Of a stretch of DNA of 13,446 nucleotides, positions 12,077 to 13,446 are shown piece by piece. The notes under the pieces were generated by a model. That model had not been told where the DNA came from and ran no database searches. It saw only the letters and a program-made list of their open reading frames with translations. The DNA lies in NCBI GenBank assembly GCA_000485475.1, contig AXYY01000050.1, positions 1 to 13,446 on the forward strand, written 5' to 3'. How positions within the stretch are numbered: position 1 is the stretch's first letter; each line of letters opens with the position of its first letter. Source of the DNA: Candidatus Ancillula trichonymphae ImTpAt (GTDB lineage: Bacteria; Actinomycetota; Actinomycetes; Actinomycetales; Bifidobacteriaceae). Position numbers and translations under genes: made by a program.

Positions 12077-13194
12077 CGGACTGGGCTGAAATTCTAGGCA
12101 AACTTGTATCACAGCAAGATTTGGACTACGCTAGTGCTGCGTGGTTGATGAACGAAATCATGCTCGGGAACGCAACTGATGCGAAGTTAGCTGCGGCGAT
12201 AAGTTTACTGGCTGCAAAAGGTGAGACAGTTGATGAACTACTGGCGTTTTCAGAAACTATGCTGGAACATTCGCACCGCTTTCAGGTGCGTGGGAAAGTG
12301 CTTGATATCGTTGGAACTGGTGGAGATCATGCGAAATCAGTAAACATCTCCTCAATGGCGTCTGTTGTGATTGCGGCTACTGGAATTAAAGTCCTGAAAC
12401 ATGGAAACCGCGCGATGACGTCCAGTTCTGGTTCTGCAGATGTGCTCGCAAAACTTGGGGTGAATTTGGAGTTAACTCCTGAAGAAGTTGCTCGAGTAGT
12501 TGAAGATGCGGGCATCTCGTTCGCATTTGCGCAAGTTTTTCATCCGGCCATGAAATATGCAGCACCCGTTCGAAAAGAACTAGAAATTCAAACTATTTTC
12601 AACTTGCTGGGACCGCTGACTAATCCTGCACAACCAGATACGGTTGTTATTGGAGTTGCTGATGACAGATTCGCGGGACTACTATCAGAAGTTTTCGCCA
12701 AGCGCGGTTCTGAGGGGTTCGTCTTTCAGGGCAAGGACGAACTAGGCAGAGGACTTGATGAACTGGCGGCAACAGCGCATGGCACACTCTACGAGATTCG
12801 TCAGGTGGAAGGATGCGGCACAATTGAGGCAACTTCGTTTAACCCTGCGAGTCTACAAGATAGTATTGGGCTCGAGCCTATTAAAATCAGCGACCTTGCT
12901 GGTGGAACACCTGAATATAACGCACAAGTTGCACGCGCAGTTTTTGATGGTGCGGGCTCCTCGTCTGCAGACACGAAGCAGGAACGCGCAGTTTTTCAGA
13001 CGGTAGTCCTTAATGCAGCTGCTGGAATTGTCGCAGATGCTACACTAGTACCAGACGAACTTAAAGATTCTACTAGTCCATTTTTGCACCTGACTAAACA
13101 GTTCGAGTTCGCATACGAACTTGCCAAGAGTGTCATACTGCAGGGGAAGGCCAAGAGTAAACTTGATGAGTGGGTTGCAGCAACTAATAAATAA
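12073..13194 (+). CDS. trpD: Anthranilate phosphoribosyltransferase
   Basis: Second committed step of tryptophan synthesis: anthranilate plus PRPP gives phosphoribosylanthranilate. The 373-residue product shows an N-terminal helical part, the PRPP-binding IVGTGGDHAKSVNISSM (GTGGD at 81-85), KHGNRAMTSSSGSADVL (109-125), the anthranilate-contacting HPAMKYAAPVRKEL, FNLLGPLTNPA, and GLDELAATAHG with the metal-binding Asp-Glu pair. The GTG start lies in a GTGA overlap with the preceding peptidase gene, with GGGGGAG just upstream, so translation is probably coupled. No other trp gene is in the window, so the pathway is scattered or partly elsewhere. Confidence 0.95.
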   Translation: MTDWAEILGKLVSQQDLDYASAAWLMNEIMLGNATDAKLAAAISLLAAKGETVDELLAFSETMLEHSHRFQVRGKVLDIVGTGGDHAKSVNISSMASVVIAATGIKVLKHGNRAMTSSSGSADVLAKLGVNLELTPEEVARVVEDAGISFAFAQVFHPAMKYAAPVRKELEIQTIFNLLGPLTNPAQPDTVVIGVADDRFAGLLSEVFAKRGSEGFVFQGKDELGRGLDELAATAHGTLYEIRQVEGCGTIEATSFNPASLQDSIGLEPIKISDLAGGTPEYNAQVARAVFDGAGSSSADTKQERAVFQTVVLNAAAGIVADATLVPDELKDSTSPFLHLTKQFEFAYELAKSVILQGKAKSKLDEWVAATNK

Positions 13195-13195
13195 T

Positions 13196-13224
13196 TTGCA
13201 ATTGTTTAACACATGTGGTATAAT
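13196..13224 (+). promoter_or_regulatory. Promoter of the DUF4191-like gene
   Basis: TTGCAA (13196-13201) lies 17 bp before TATAAT (13219-13224), which is also an extended -10 (TGGTATAAT). The start site would be near 13231, giving a leader of about 69 bases. Unlike gltB, atpB, ispD and the M20 gene, this transcript has a leader with AGAGG (13289-13293) six bases before the ATG at 13300. Confidence 0.75.
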
Positions 13225-13299
13225 GGAGGCTGTTGATTTATGCGATTAAGTAGTATTGCTGAGGTGTTCGGTTAGACGTGTTTAGTGTAGAGGTGTTTG

Positions 13300-13446
13300 A
13301 TGACAAAAGATGACAAAAAACCAACGAAGAAGCGTAATGTTTTGAGGCAGATGACGGAAGTCTACAAGATGACCAAAGGAATTTTGCCCAAAACTCCGGT
13401 CTATTTGGCGACTGCGTTTTTTGTGCCGTTTTTGGTTTTGCTCGTT
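13300..13446 (+). CDS. DUF4191-like integral membrane protein, cut by the window end
   Basis: Only the first 49 codons are visible. The product starts MTKDDKKPTKKRNVLRQM, a very basic soluble segment, then TEVYKMTKGILPKTP and the beginning of a hydrophobic helix (VYLATAFFVPFLVLLV). The pattern of a lysine-rich front, a Q-x-Y-x-M-T-K stretch and a transmembrane hairpin resembles actinobacterial DUF4191 proteins, whose function is unknown. The start is ATG with AGAGG six bases upstream. The assignment rests on a short N-terminal segment only. Confidence 0.65.
   Translation, partial: MTKDDKKPTKKRNVLRQMTEVYKMTKGILPKTPVYLATAFFVPFLVLLV

Noticed and set aside
13240..13275. Eleven-codon frame MRLSSIAEVFG in the leader of the DUF4191-like gene, with GGAGG upstream
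   Set aside because: The GGAGG (13225-13229) lies before the predicted transcription start near 13231, so it would not be in the mRNA; no attenuator structure is evident.
1..13446. CRISPR arrays, insertion sequences, phage genes, toxin-antitoxin pairs
   Set aside because: No regularly spaced repeats, transposase motifs, or small paired regulator/toxin frames were seen on either strand.

Overview
The window reads as a chromosomal segment of a moderately AT-leaning actinobacterium (by eye well below the high GC of most Actinobacteria). S12, S7, AtpB, TrpD and a DUF4191-type membrane protein all look actinobacterial. The degraded trehalase and the scattering of genes that usually sit in operons suggest a host-restricted, shrinking genome. 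A low-GC relative of the bifidobacteria (for example a Candidatus Ancillula-type symbiont) would fit, but that placement is inference from protein flavour, not from a search.

Layout. 1-1148: remains of a GH37 trehalase, readable end to end only by crossing about seven frameshifts. 1150-2177: a strong promoter, then rpsL and rpsG joined by a one-base overlap, then a tRNA-Ser(GGA) six bases after rpsG; fusA and tuf, the usual next genes, are absent. 2228-2802 (minus): a hypothetical exported protein whose signal peptide is split by a frameshift, ending in a hairpin with a U-run. 3035-7624: gltB, the large glutamate synthase subunit, without gltD beside it. 7707-8567: atpB alone, overlapped by a PIF1-family helicase gene (8533-9804). 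9823-10566 (minus): ispD, divergent from an M20 dipeptidase-like gene (10625-12076), which is coupled by a GTGA overlap to trpD (12073-13194). 13300-end: start of a DUF4191-like membrane protein.

The genes serve core functions: translation, nitrogen assimilation, ATP synthesis, isoprenoid and tryptophan biosynthesis, peptide breakdown and DNA maintenance. No mobile element, CRISPR array or defence cassette is visible.

The most interesting signals are small-scale. A nine-G tract at the rpsL/rpsG junction would fuse S12 to S7 in frame after a +1 slip. Four genes (gltB, atpB, ispD, the M20 gene) appear leaderless, with a TGNTAYAAT element 6-8 bases before the start codon. Two of these promoters face each other as a perfect 9-bp inverted repeat. 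The M20 enzyme lacks an expected metal-binding Asp, and IspD carries an extra stretch of about 22 residues in its nucleotide-binding loop. I see no convincing wholly new multi-gene system.
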